NCBI GenBank assembly: GCA_965140395.1
Contig: OZ223206.1
Coordinates: 62,001 to 126,000 of the forward strand
Direction: 5' to 3'
From: Parvibaculum sp002684405
Lineage (GTDB): Bacteria > Pseudomonadota > Alphaproteobacteria > Parvibaculales > Parvibaculaceae
DNA: 64,000 nucleotides
Of the stretch, positions 36,767-44,776 are shown piece by piece. Position numbers and translations under genes: made by a program. Position 1 is the first letter of the stretch. The number at the start of each line of letters is the position of its first letter. The notes under the pieces are model-generated. The model ran no database searches. It had not been told where the DNA came from and saw only the letters and a list, made by a program, of their open reading frames with translations.

Positions 36767-37190
36767 CCTCGCCCTGGCGCTCGGCGTGAGCGCCTTTGCG
36801 GCGGCGCCCGCGCTGGCCGGCGATGCGTCTGGCCTCACCCTGTCCGACACCTGGATGCGGGTCATCGTGCCGAGCCGTCCCGCCGCCGGTTATTTCACGC
36901 TGACGAATGAGAGCGGCGAAGCCCGCACGCTTGTCGGCGCTTCCTCGCCCGCCTGCGGCATGGTCATGCTGCATGAGAGCAAGGGCGACAAAATGGTCAT
37001 GCTCCCCGAAGTCGCCGTCGCACCGGGCGAGAGCGTGAGCTTCGCGCCCCGCGGCAAGCACCTGATGTGCATGAAGCCCGCCGCCGAACTGAAGCCGGGC
37101 ACGACTGCCGAGGTCACGCTGAAGTTCAAGGATGGCTCGACGCTGACCGGCAGCTTCGACGTGAAGGGCGCAACCGCGACCGGCAAATAA
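36714..37190 (+). CDS. pcuAC: periplasmic copper chaperone PCuAC (DUF461)
   Basis: A 158-residue exported copper chaperone that helps metallate cytochrome oxidase CuA with Sco. A signal peptide (ACSLALALGVSAFAAAPALAG, cleavage near 35) is followed by the DUF461 fold, with the Met/His copper site in MVMLHESKGDKMVML and GKHLMCMKP (H-M-x-M). The start could be 36714 or the next ATG at 36720. It begins inside the end of ctaG, so the two are co-translated; sco is convergent just downstream. Confidence 0.92.
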   Translation: MRMKHLLRSTRQAGLACSLALALGVSAFAAAPALAGDASGLTLSDTWMRVIVPSRPAAGYFTLTNESGEARTLVGASSPACGMVMLHESKGDKMVMLPEVAVAPGESVSFAPRGKHLMCMKPAAELKPGTTAEVTLKFKDGSTLTGSFDVKGATATGK

Positions 37191-37194
37191 GCTC

Positions 37195-37869
37195 TTAGAA
37201 CCAGGCGGCGATGCGGCTCAGCCAGCCGCCGCCTGAATCTTCCCGCGTCAGTCTTTCAAGGTCGGCCGTCATGCCGTCCATATCCGGCTGCGCGCGCGAC
37301 AGCGACGAAAAGAGCAGCCTGATCCGGCCCTCGCCGTCGAATACATAGACGGCGGAGCCGTGCGACACTTCGTATTCGCTGTTATCCTTCGCCGGACGCA
37401 CCGTATAGGCGACACGATAGCGTTTCGCGAGCGCCGCCAGCTCGTTGGGCGTCCCGCGCAGCGCATCCACCTGCGGCGCAAAGGCGTCGGCATATCGCTT
37501 GAGGTCCGGCAGCGTGTCGCGGTTGGGATCCACGGTCACGAAGAGCACGCGCACATCGTCCGCCGACTTGCCCATGCGGTCCAGAATATTGCTGATATGG
37601 CTGAGCGTGGTCGGGCAGACATCGGGGCAAAACGTGTAGCCGAAATAGAGCAGCACCGCCTTGCCGCGATAATCCGCTTCCGTCACCTGCTTGCCGTCGT
37701 CGGCACGGGTCATGGAAAAATGCAGAGGCGGAAACGCACCCGTCAGATTGGTCGCATGCCAGTCCTGCCCATCGTCGCAGCCGGCGAGCGCGAGCATCAT
37801 CATGCCGGCGCACAGAATGCGCGCAACACGGGTTTTGGCATGGTTTCCCGCGGCGGACGAAAGCCCCAT
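37195..37869 (-). CDS. Sco1/SenC-family copper metallochaperone lipoprotein
   Basis: Thioredoxin-fold protein of 224 residues that delivers copper to, or reduces, the CuA site. The ATG at 37869 has GGAGGAG eight bases upstream; an N-terminal extension to 38451 would be low-complexity shadow sequence. The lipobox ALAGC (Cys31) predicts a membrane-anchored lipoprotein. The metal site CPDVC is at 81-85 with the distal His170 in EVSHGSAVYV. Convergent with pcuAC with a gap of four bases. Confidence 0.93.
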   Translation of the reverse strand: MGLSSAAGNHAKTRVARILCAGMMMLALAGCDDGQDWHATNLTGAFPPLHFSMTRADDGKQVTEADYRGKAVLLYFGYTFCPDVCPTTLSHISNILDRMGKSADDVRVLFVTVDPNRDTLPDLKRYADAFAPQVDALRGTPNELAALAKRYRVAYTVRPAKDNSEYEVSHGSAVYVFDGEGRIRLLFSSLSRAQPDMDGMTADLERLTREDSGGGWLSRIAAWF

Positions 37870-38026
37870 TCCGCAATCTCCTCCTGTCGGACCGGACGGA
37901 TGCCACGGCGCTACGCCTCCCGGCGTCCCGGCACAATGCGACGCTTCGTCCCGGCTGCCCGAAAGACGCGCAATAGGGAGGAAACTTACAGAGTTTTCAT
38001 CGCCGGGAAATATGAAATCGGGCGGA

Positions 38027-39070
38027 TCAGACGCAGCCGGCTTGTCCGCGCTGCGCGACATAGTCGGTGAAGATCCAGCCCTTGGTGCCGTCCTTGCGCT
38101 CGACCTCGCGCCAGTAGCGGTTGCCGCCCAGCACCTGCAAGGGCTCGCAGCGATTGACGACGCCGAGCACGGCCCCGTCATTGTCCGGCCGGGCGCGGAT
38201 GAACACATCGCTCGAAGCAAGATAGGCCGGCTGCAGCGCCGCGCGGTCGGTCTCGCTCGCAGCGGTCTCGTTGGACCCGGTTTCGCTGGCCTTGGTTTCA
38301 CTGGTCTTGGTTTCGCTGGCTTCGAGCTCGCCGGTTTCGGCCTTGCTGGCTTCAACCTTACTGGCTTTGGCCCCGTCGGCCTCGGTTGCATCCGGCGCAG
38401 CGGAAACGGCTTTCGTCTCTGCCTTCTCGACCGTCGCGGCCGTCTCGGCATTCGCCATCTTCACGGCCGGCGTCTCGTCGGCCTGCGGCTCGCTGTCGGC
38501 TGCCGCGGCATGCGCTTCCGTGGCCATCGCGGGCGTCGCAAGGGCCGCGGTCGCCGAAGCGTCATCGCGGTCTGCAAGGTCGGCCTTCACCGGCGACGGG
38601 CTTTTAGCCCTGTCCTCCAGCACCGGCAGCGAGGCCTTGGCCGGGGGAACGCTGGTCTGCGGCGCATTCGTGGCCGCGACATCGCCGCTCTGCGTTCCGC
38701 TGAAATAGAAGACGCTTCCGGCGACGAGCGCCATCAGCACCGCCGCCACGCCATACATGCCCCAGCCGCGGCGCGTATCGGGCAGCAGAAGCGCGGGCGC
38801 TGAATAATCCGTCTGCGAGACGTGATCGTTCACTTCCTCGCTCAGCTTGTTCAGGTCGTCGCCGAGATCGATCTGCAGGAAATCGGCATAGCAGCGCGTG
38901 AAGCCGAGACGCTGGGGAATGGCGGGCAGAAGCTCGAACTGCCCTGCCTCGATCGCCTGGAGATAGACCGGGCGAATATGGATGCGCTCCGCGACCTCAT
39001 CCAGAGAGAGTCCGCAGGCTTGTCGCGCATCGCGCAAAGCGGCGCCGATCTTGTCGTGGTGGTCTGACAT
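38027..39070 (-). CDS. RodZ-like helix-turn-helix membrane protein with C-terminal SH3 domain
   Basis: A 347-residue bitopic protein. Residues 1-85 are a RodZ-type helix-turn-helix (IGAALRDARQACGLSLDEVAERIHIRPVYLQAIEAG). A TM helix spans about 103-124 (WGMYGVAAVLMALVAGSVFYF), followed by about 150 residues of Ala/Glu/Thr/Ser-rich linker with repeated SETKxSET units. A bacterial SH3-type domain occupies 280-347 (VFIRARPDNDGAVLGVVNRCEPLQVLGG, GWIFTDYV) instead of the DUF4115 domain usual in RodZ. RodZ ties MreB to the wall machinery; SH3 modules often bind peptidoglycan, so a link to cell shape is inferred. Confidence 0.8.
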   Translation of the reverse strand: MSDHHDKIGAALRDARQACGLSLDEVAERIHIRPVYLQAIEAGQFELLPAIPQRLGFTRCYADFLQIDLGDDLNKLSEEVNDHVSQTDYSAPALLLPDTRRGWGMYGVAAVLMALVAGSVFYFSGTQSGDVAATNAPQTSVPPAKASLPVLEDRAKSPSPVKADLADRDDASATAALATPAMATEAHAAAADSEPQADETPAVKMANAETAATVEKAETKAVSAAPDATEADGAKASKVEASKAETGELEASETKTSETKASETGSNETAASETDRAALQPAYLASSDVFIRARPDNDGAVLGVVNRCEPLQVLGGNRYWREVERKDGTKGWIFTDYVAQRGQAGCV

Positions 39071-39191
39071 GTGAAGCGATGACTTCGTTTCTTCCCCGAC
39101 CCCAAGTTAGCAACCGTACAAGGGTAGCGTTGTGCATTTTTGTCACGGTTTGCAACAGCCACATAAGCCTACTCACGCAATTATTTCCCGC
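39071..39191. other. intergenic region between RodZ-like and amidohydrolase genes
   Basis: AT-richer 120 bases upstream of the RodZ-like gene. It must contain its promoter on the minus strand; I could not fix a -35/-10 pair with confidence. Confidence 0.4.
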
Positions 39192-41015
39192 TTATGAAGA
39201 TGAAGCGGCAAATACGCGCTTTCCGCCCATCCATGTTTCCAGAATCTGGATGCCGCCCACCTCCTTGGGCGCCACGGTGAGTGGATTGCGGTCAAGAACC
39301 ACGAAATCGGCCAGCTTTCCCGGCTCCAGCGAGCCGATTTCATGCTCGGAATGGCATTGCCAGGCCGCATCCCGCGTCAGCGCCAGAATGGCCTCTTCCA
39401 TGCTCACCCGCTCGGCGGGGTTCAGCACGCTTCCCGGCTCCTTCCACAGGGTCCGGTTCACCGCATTGTCGATGAGGCGCAGCGGCCCCATCTCGCTCAC
39501 CGGCTCGTCGGAATGCATGGTCCAGGGAATGCCCGCCTTGCCGCAGCTCGCCGCGCGGCCCAGCAGCTTCGCCTTCTCCGGCCCGAAAATATCGTCGCGG
39601 AACGCCTTCCCCCAATAATGCACATGGCCGATCAGGAAGCTCGGGCTTACGCCCAGCTCCTTGATCCGCGTGATCTGTTCGTCATGTAGGATCGAGCAAT
39701 GCTCGATGCGGAAGCGCCGCTCGCGCGGCACGCCCGCCTCATAGGCCGCCTGGAAGGCATCCAGCGCATGGTCGATGGCCTTGTCGCCATTGGCATGCAC
39801 CACGACCTGCCAGCCTTCCAGCGCGCGGCTCACCACCGTCTCGCGCAGCGTGTCCTTGTCCACATAGGCGATGCCGGTGTCGTCGCGCCTGTAATAGGGG
39901 TCGCGCTGCAAGCCGGTGCGGCCCTGATTGGAGCCGTCCGACACGATCTTCCAGCCGACCGCGCGCGCGATCTCGTCGCCCTTGCCGAAGGCGATGTCGC
40001 TTTCGTCCCAGCGCTTCGCGCCCGCATTGATGAGCGAGTATCTGAGCCGCGCCGTCATATGGCCGGAGGCGGCAAAGGCGTGGAAGGCGTCGATCTCGCC
40101 CGGTCCCTGAAAACCGCCACTCGCCTGATCGCAGAAGGTCGTGACGCCGACCGCGTTCGCCTTTTCGCAGACCGCCTTGCAGGCCGCGGGCACGTCGTCC
40201 AGCGCCAGCGCGGACATGTTATGCGCCAGCACGCCGAACATGGTCGCCTGCCCCTGCAACACGCCATTGGGGTGGCCGTCCGCATCGCGCCCATAGGCCG
40301 CGCCCGCCGGGTCCGGCGTCTCCGCATTCACGCCCGCGATCTTCAGCGCCGCACTGTTGCAATAGGCGATATGGAGCGAGGCATTGAAGATGAAGACCGG
40401 ATTGCGCGGCGCGACCTGATCGAGCGTGTGCCGCGTAATGCGGTCCGCGCCCGGCTGTAGCGACGGGTCGAACTGCCGCGCGACGATCCAGGTGCCGTCT
40501 TCCGCCTCCGCCGCCAGATCGCCCATGCGCGCGATCACGGCATCCGCGTCGTCGCATTTGAAGGGCCCCACATCGGTGAGCCGGTTCATGATGGCGATGG
40601 GGAAGAAATGCATATGCGGCTCGATGAAGCCCGGCAGGATGGTGCGGCCCGCGCAGTCCACCACTTGCGCGTCCTCGCCCGCCTGCTCCTTCACCTCGTC
40701 GAGCGTCCCCACGGCCACGATGCGCCCGTCCTTGAAGGCGAGCGCCTCGGCGATGGAAAAGCCCGCATCCGCCGTCACCACCGTCGCATTCGCCATGATG
40801 AGCGTTCCGGCAGGCGCCCCTTTCGGCGCGCCGAGGCTCTTCCAGGCGGCGGGCCGCGCGGCATTCGCCAGCGGCGGCAGCGAGATCAGGCCGAGGTCCT
40901 GCAAAACCGGCGCGCAGCAGGGGCAGCCATAAAGGTCATGTGTATGGTGATCGTGATCGGGGCAGTCGCATGTTTCCGCCTCGCAAATCCCCGTCGTCTC
41001 GCCCGGATTGTTCAT
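39192..41015 (-). CDS. YtcJ-like amidohydrolase with Cys/His-rich N-terminus
   Basis: A 607-residue amidohydrolase of the YtcJ/Amidohydro_3 type. From ATG 41015 the first 34 residues contain six cysteines (11, 16, 18, 31, 33, 34) and four histidines (21, 23, 24, 26), an apparent metal-binding segment not usual for the family. The core shows HMH (134-136) in PGFIEPHMHFFP, a large insert domain, VVHANGDKAID, FRIEHCSILHD, WTMHSDEPV and C-terminal GSLEPGKLADFVVLDRNPL. It has no signal peptide, so it is cytoplasmic. The substrate is unknown. Confidence 0.85.
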   Translation of the reverse strand: MNNPGETTGICEAETCDCPDHDHHTHDLYGCPCCAPVLQDLGLISLPPLANAARPAAWKSLGAPKGAPAGTLIMANATVVTADAGFSIAEALAFKDGRIVAVGTLDEVKEQAGEDAQVVDCAGRTILPGFIEPHMHFFPIAIMNRLTDVGPFKCDDADAVIARMGDLAAEAEDGTWIVARQFDPSLQPGADRITRHTLDQVAPRNPVFIFNASLHIAYCNSAALKIAGVNAETPDPAGAAYGRDADGHPNGVLQGQATMFGVLAHNMSALALDDVPAACKAVCEKANAVGVTTFCDQASGGFQGPGEIDAFHAFAASGHMTARLRYSLINAGAKRWDESDIAFGKGDEIARAVGWKIVSDGSNQGRTGLQRDPYYRRDDTGIAYVDKDTLRETVVSRALEGWQVVVHANGDKAIDHALDAFQAAYEAGVPRERRFRIEHCSILHDEQITRIKELGVSPSFLIGHVHYWGKAFRDDIFGPEKAKLLGRAASCGKAGIPWTMHSDEPVSEMGPLRLIDNAVNRTLWKEPGSVLNPAERVSMEEAILALTRDAAWQCHSEHEIGSLEPGKLADFVVLDRNPLTVAPKEVGGIQILETWMGGKRVFAASSS

Positions 41016-41205
41016 CTCGCCCCGCCTCGTTTTCGTTTGCTTCTTGTTTTCAGGCAGAGTTGACGCAAGGTCGCCGCCTGTCAAATCCTATCCCCGGCGC
41101 TCTCCGGGGTGGGATCACCCTCTTTCCTGTCGGACAGTGCGGTCGAATGCGCTAGTCTTCCGCCAAACAAAATCGAAAATCCGCAAACTTCGGGAGGATA
41201 ACGAC

Positions 41206-42030
41206 ATGAGCGACCGGATTACCGTCACTATCGAGGATGGCGTGGCCGATGTCCGCCTGGTGCGCACCGACAAGATGAACGCGCTGGACGATGCGATGTT
41301 CGAGGCGCTGCTCGATACGGGCGAGCGCCTGCGCAACGAAAAGGGCCTGCGCGCCGTGGTGATCTCGGGCGATGGCCGCGCCTTCTGCGCCGGTCTCGAC
41401 ATGGGCAATTTCGGCAAGATGGCCGGCGGAGACAAAAAGGATGGCGGCGAGAAGAAGGAAGGCGGCGTGCCGAACCGTCTCACGCCCCGCACCCATGGCA
41501 TTTCCAACCGCGCGCAATATGTCGTCTGGCAGTGGCGCGAACTCGAAGTGCCGGTGATCGCCGCCGTGCATGGCGTCGCCTTTGGCGGCGGCTTCCAGCT
41601 CATGCTGGGTGCCGATATGCGCTATGTCGCGCCGGACACAAAGATGTCCATCATGGAAATCAAATGGGGCCTCGTGCCGGATATGGCGGGCACGCAGATC
41701 ATGTATCACCTCGTGCGCGAGGATATCGTCCGTGAGCTGACCTATACGGGCCGCGTCTTCCTTGGCGAGGAAGCGGGGCGCATCGGCTTCGCCACCCGCG
41801 TCACGGAAACCCCGCGCGAGGACGCGCTGGTCACCGCGCGCGAAATCGCCGGCAAAAGCCCCAGCGCCATCCGCGCCTCCAAGCGCATCCTCAATGCGGC
41901 GGCTGTGGTGAGCGAAGAAGAAGGCCTCACCATGGAATCGGTCGAGCAGGACAAGCTCATCGGCAGCCCCAACCAGGTCGAAGCGATCATGTCCAACCTC
42001 GAAAAACGCGCCGCGAACTATCAGGATTGA
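41206..42030 (+). CDS. crotonase/enoyl-CoA hydratase family protein
   Basis: A 274-residue crotonase-fold enzyme acting on acyl-CoAs. The ATG at 41206 has GGGAGG seven bases upstream; a longer in-frame start runs into the divergent gene region. The oxyanion-hole stretches are SGDGRAFCAGLDMG and HGVAFGGGFQLMLGADMRYVAPDTKMSIMEIKWGLVPDMAGT. An insert rich in Lys/Gly/Glu (GGDKKDGGEKKEGGVPN, about 77-93) is not part of the fold. The two catalytic Glu positions are E146/E166-type; whether it is a hydratase or isomerase is unclear. Confidence 0.87.
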   Translation: MSDRITVTIEDGVADVRLVRTDKMNALDDAMFEALLDTGERLRNEKGLRAVVISGDGRAFCAGLDMGNFGKMAGGDKKDGGEKKEGGVPNRLTPRTHGISNRAQYVVWQWRELEVPVIAAVHGVAFGGGFQLMLGADMRYVAPDTKMSIMEIKWGLVPDMAGTQIMYHLVREDIVRELTYTGRVFLGEEAGRIGFATRVTETPREDALVTAREIAGKSPSAIRASKRILNAAAVVSEEEGLTMESVEQDKLIGSPNQVEAIMSNLEKRAANYQD

Positions 42031-42039
42031 GGGTGTTCC

Positions 42040-42128
42040 GTCATTGCGAGGAGTGAAACGACGAAGCAATCCAGTGCCGAGCCTGCCGCACTGGATTGCC
42101 GCGCGCCCTGACGGGCACTCGCAATGAC
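42040..42128. repeat. nested double-stem repeat GTCATTGCGAG...CTCGCAATGAC
   Basis: Outer arms GTCATTGCGAG (42040-42050) and CTCGCAATGAC (42118-42128) are an exact inverted repeat. Inside, GCAATCCAGTGC (42066-42077) pairs with GCACTGGATTGC (42088-42099). Elements with these ends are common in alphaproteobacterial spacers. Confidence 0.8.
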
Positions 42129-42198
42129 GATGCCGTCGTCATGCCGGACTTGATCCGGCATCCATACTGAGGCTGCGACTTACTTCAAGCCCTCATGG

Positions 42199-42398
42199 AT
42201 TCCGGATCGAGCCCGGAATGACGGCGTCCCCCATCGCCACAACCACCATTGTCGTCCCGGCACTCGTTGCCGGGACCCACTCGCTCATCGCCTGCCGCAG
42301 CGCCAATGGATTCCGGGTCGCGCCCGGAATGACGGCGTTGGGGGCTCTACCTCGCCACTTCACCCACCGGATGTCGTCCCGGCACTTGTTGTCGGGAC
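42199..42398. repeat. two interleaved palindrome families, two copies each
   Basis: Family A, ATTCCGG...CCGGAATGACGGCGT, occurs at 42199-42226 and 42310-42338. Family B, GTCCCGGCACTCGTTGCCGGGAC (arms GTCCCGGC/GCCGGGAC), occurs at 42254-42276 and, with two changes, at 42376-42398. A further B-like copy is at 43974-43992. The order A-B-A-B suggests tandem duplication of an A-B unit of about 110 bases. Confidence 0.75.
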
Positions 42399-42508
42399 CC
42401 ACTAGCGTTTCTAGCACACGCAATGGCGAGAACATTTTCATCCCGAGATTTATTCCCTTGGTGAAGTAAGCTCATCCCCTCATCTAACTGAAAGCGGGTC
42501 AGAAGAGC

Positions 42509-43087
42509 ATGATGGAGACCATAAAAGATTGGCAGGGCCTCGTTGCCGGATTGTTGGGCTTCCTCGCGGCGATTGCCGCAATCCTGTTCACGATGTGTAG
42601 CGAGAGAAGAGCCCTTGAACGGTCCAAATCGGCGCTCAAAAGGGCTGTTGCGTCGGAAATTTGGGGGCATGCTGGAGAAGCGCTTGAGGCACACAAGGAA
42701 CTGGCGAAGATTTTAATTTCGGGAAAATCAATAAGATCCCACGAGATAAGGAATAACATTCGCTTCCCACCGTTGGTGATCTACCCGAACATCGGCAGCG
42801 AGATAGGAAGCTTAGGGGAAGATGCACATTTGGTGATCCACTTCTTCCAAGCACATCAGGTGATGAGCAATATGGTGGACCTAATGCTCAGCAACTTAGA
42901 TGAACGAGGAATCGGCATTAGCCATCCCGAAGATCTGGTTGAGCATCTTCTAAAGCTCACTGAGACGTCTGTCCTTGCATTAAAAAATATCGGGACCAGC
43001 AAAGCAGATAAGCGAGCCCTTCCAAACTTTAAAAAGGCTGTCCAACAAGCAAGAACGAACTGGGATAGCAACAAACCGTCTCATTGA
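42509..43087 (+). CDS. hypothetical single-pass membrane protein, lower GC
   Basis: A 192-residue protein with an N-terminal TM helix (GLVAGLLGFLAAIAAILFTM) and a helical cytoplasmic part rich in Lys/Glu/Ile/Asn (MCSERRALERSKSALKRAVASEIWGHAGEALEAHKELAKILISG). I do not recognise the family. Base composition is clearly lower in GC than neighbouring genes and uses rarer codons such as ATA and AGG, so transfer is likely. It is flanked by repeat-rich sequence upstream and an orphan gene downstream. Confidence 0.65.
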   Translation: MMETIKDWQGLVAGLLGFLAAIAAILFTMCSERRALERSKSALKRAVASEIWGHAGEALEAHKELAKILISGKSIRSHEIRNNIRFPPLVIYPNIGSEIGSLGEDAHLVIHFFQAHQVMSNMVDLMLSNLDERGIGISHPEDLVEHLLKLTETSVLALKNIGTSKADKRALPNFKKAVQQARTNWDSNKPSH

Positions 43088-43278
43088 TGTGGCAAACAAC
43101 AGGGGACAACTACTCTCCGCTCGTCATCTGCAAGCTTCCTATTGAAGCCCTCCTAACAGAGTGGGGTATTGCCCTATTTAGATTGTCATTCCGGGACTTG
43201 TTCACGGATCCCCTCTCAAGTCACTCCGCCACAACGCCAATGGAATCCGAGGAGTTATCCCAACCGGTATAAAGTCTT
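43088..43278. other. spacer between two orphan genes
   Basis: A 62-codon frame (43084-43272) exists but lacks a ribosome site and recognisable features, and its start overlaps the upstream gene's end. I call no gene. Confidence 0.5.
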
Positions 43279-43872
43279 CTATTTCTCGAAGGTCTGGCCT
43301 GTTTCGGCATTGAGATAGATTTTTCGGTAGTCGCCGCAATAGGTGAAATAGATCGGACTACCCCCGTAGGTGGATGACTTAACCCATCCTCCCATTTCCT
43401 TGAAGTGCGCCTTGGTGCATCTGCCCGACGCCAGCAGCGCTTCCGTCGCCTTTACGAATGCACCCTTGTATTTTTGATAGTCGTCGGACCCTCGAATGAG
43501 TGCAGCCGTACCGCTTGTACCTTTGGCGGGATCTAGGGGCCTCTTGGTACTGAGAGCTTTCGCATAGACCCACTCAGCAAACTCGCCGCTCTCGATGCCA
43601 TTCGCCGCCGTGCAGGTTGCATTCCCCGAGTCCACGTATTCACTGTGCCCATTAACACATGAAGCGTTGTAGTAGCGACTGATGCGCACCCAGCTACCCC
43701 GCCTTTCAAACACGTCCACGCCCTCGCGAAAGAAAAGACGCCCAACAATTCCGCAGGAGGTATCGGGACAGGTTCTTCGGTTCAGTCGATCAACAGTCAC
43801 CCACAGCTTCTCGGCATAGGCTACAGAAGGCATCGCCAACACTGCCGCCAAGACAATCATGAACAAGCGCAT
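43279..43872 (-). CDS. secreted hypothetical protein with SH3-like domain
   Basis: A 197-residue exported protein. The ATG at 43872 has GGAGGG five bases upstream and starts a signal peptide (LFMIVLAAVLAMPSVAYA). Residues about 22-75 look like a bacterial SH3 domain (VTVDRLNRRTCPDTSCGIVGRLFFREGVDVFERRGSWVRISRY) with an internal CPDTSC disulfide candidate. The C-terminal part, with WVKSSTYGGSPIYFTYCGDYRKIYLNAETG, is reminiscent of proteins of defence-like effector or immunity loci, but I cannot name a family. Lower GC than neighbours and isolated. Confidence 0.65.
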   Translation of the reverse strand: MRLFMIVLAAVLAMPSVAYAEKLWVTVDRLNRRTCPDTSCGIVGRLFFREGVDVFERRGSWVRISRYYNASCVNGHSEYVDSGNATCTAANGIESGEFAEWVYAKALSTKRPLDPAKGTSGTAALIRGSDDYQKYKGAFVKATEALLASGRCTKAHFKEMGGWVKSSTYGGSPIYFTYCGDYRKIYLNAETGQTFEK

Positions 43873-43956
43873 ACCATCCCTCCGAATTGGCACTCGATGT
43901 TACGCGAACACTGTTTTCCCGCAATGACGACGTTGGGGCGCGCACCCAATCCCCCA

Positions 43957-44003
43957 ACCACCATCATTGTCATCCCGGGACTCGTTGCCGGGACGACACT
44001 GCG
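43957..44003. repeat. third copy of the CCCGG-CTCGTTG-CCGGG palindrome
   Basis: CAACCACCAT...CCCGGGACTCGTTGCCGGG (palindrome at 43974-43992) shares the CAACCACCATTGTCGTCCCGG-type context of the copies at 42238-42276. It sits at the eutC 3' end and bounds the lower-GC segment on the right. Confidence 0.65.
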
Positions 44004-44008
44004 GCCAA

Positions 44009-44776
44009 CTAGGACGGCCCCAGCACCGGCGCCCGCCCCTCCCCGGGCAACGCATCCGGCGCATCGTCCTTCAGCTTCACGCCGGTGAGTTTCAGCCGCC
44101 GCGCCTCCTTCAGCAGCCAGGCAATCTTGTATCCGGCGAGGTCGGGCTTCAACCCCGCGGGGCGGATGTTGGAGACGCAGTTCCGCTCGGCGTTGCTGCG
44201 GCCCGGCTTCGGCGCGAAGGTGAGATAGGCGCCGAGGCTGTCCGACGCCGACAAGCCCGGCCTTTCCCCGATCAGCATCACGCTCAGCGCCGCGTTGAAA
44301 TGCGCGCCGATTTCGTCGGCCAGCGCCACGCGGGCCTGATGCGCGATGACGAGCGGCGCGACTGTCCAGCCTTCGAGATGTTTCAGCGTCGCGGCGAGCG
44401 TCGCCACGGCGTTTTCATGGACGGCGGTTGCGGAGAGGCCGTCGCCAATGACGAAGACCACATCGTGTTCGCCCGCCGCCTCCGGCAGTTCTGCATCCGC
44501 CGCCAGATGCCGCCCCATGGACGGGTCCTGCAGATAGGCATGGCGCGTCGGCGCTTCCGACTTCACTTCCGCGACCGGCAGCCCGATCCCCGCCTCCGCG
44601 ATCTGCCTTTGCAGCAGCTCCATATCGAGCGCGGCATGCACCGCGTCGCGCGCCCTTGCATGGGCCATCTGGAAATCGAGCAGGTTTGCCGTCGGCAGCG
44701 CATTGCCGGTGCGCCCGAGCGCAATGCGCGCGGCGGTGAACTCCTTCAGGAAGGACCATCTATCCGCCCCGCTCAT
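44009..44776 (-). CDS. eutC: ethanolamine ammonia-lyase small subunit
   Basis: Light subunit of the adenosylcobalamin-dependent enzyme that splits ethanolamine into acetaldehyde and ammonia. The 255-residue product shows EutC blocks FTAARIALGRTGNALPTANLLDFQMAHARARDAVH, VVFVIGDGLSATAVHENA, LMLIGERPGLSASDSLGAYLTFAPKPG and ERNCVSNIRPAGL. The ATG overlaps the eutB stop by four bases (ATGA). No EutA reactivase, microcompartment shell or aldehyde dehydrogenase gene is adjacent, so this is the minimal cytosolic version. Confidence 0.95.
   Translation of the reverse strand: MSGADRWSFLKEFTAARIALGRTGNALPTANLLDFQMAHARARDAVHAALDMELLQRQIAEAGIGLPVAEVKSEAPTRHAYLQDPSMGRHLAADAELPEAAGEHDVVFVIGDGLSATAVHENAVATLAATLKHLEGWTVAPLVIAHQARVALADEIGAHFNAALSVMLIGERPGLSASDSLGAYLTFAPKPGRSNAERNCVSNIRPAGLKPDLAGYKIAWLLKEARRLKLTGVKLKDDAPDALPGEGRAPVLGPS

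Larger units (their letters stand above)
42031..42508. other. 478-base intergenic region packed with palindromic repeats
   Basis: No gene. It contains at least five REP-like palindromes listed separately (42040-42128; 42141-42161; 42199-42219 and 42310-42330; 42254-42276 and 42376-42398), ending about 110 bases before the lower-GC gene at 42509. Confidence 0.85.

Noticed and set aside
42031..42508. possible CRISPR array
   Set aside because: The repeats are palindromic, of different families and unequal spacing, with no regular spacers and no cas genes.
43084..43272. 62-codon open frame after the lower-GC membrane protein
   Set aside because: No ribosome site, starts in the previous gene's stop region, no features.
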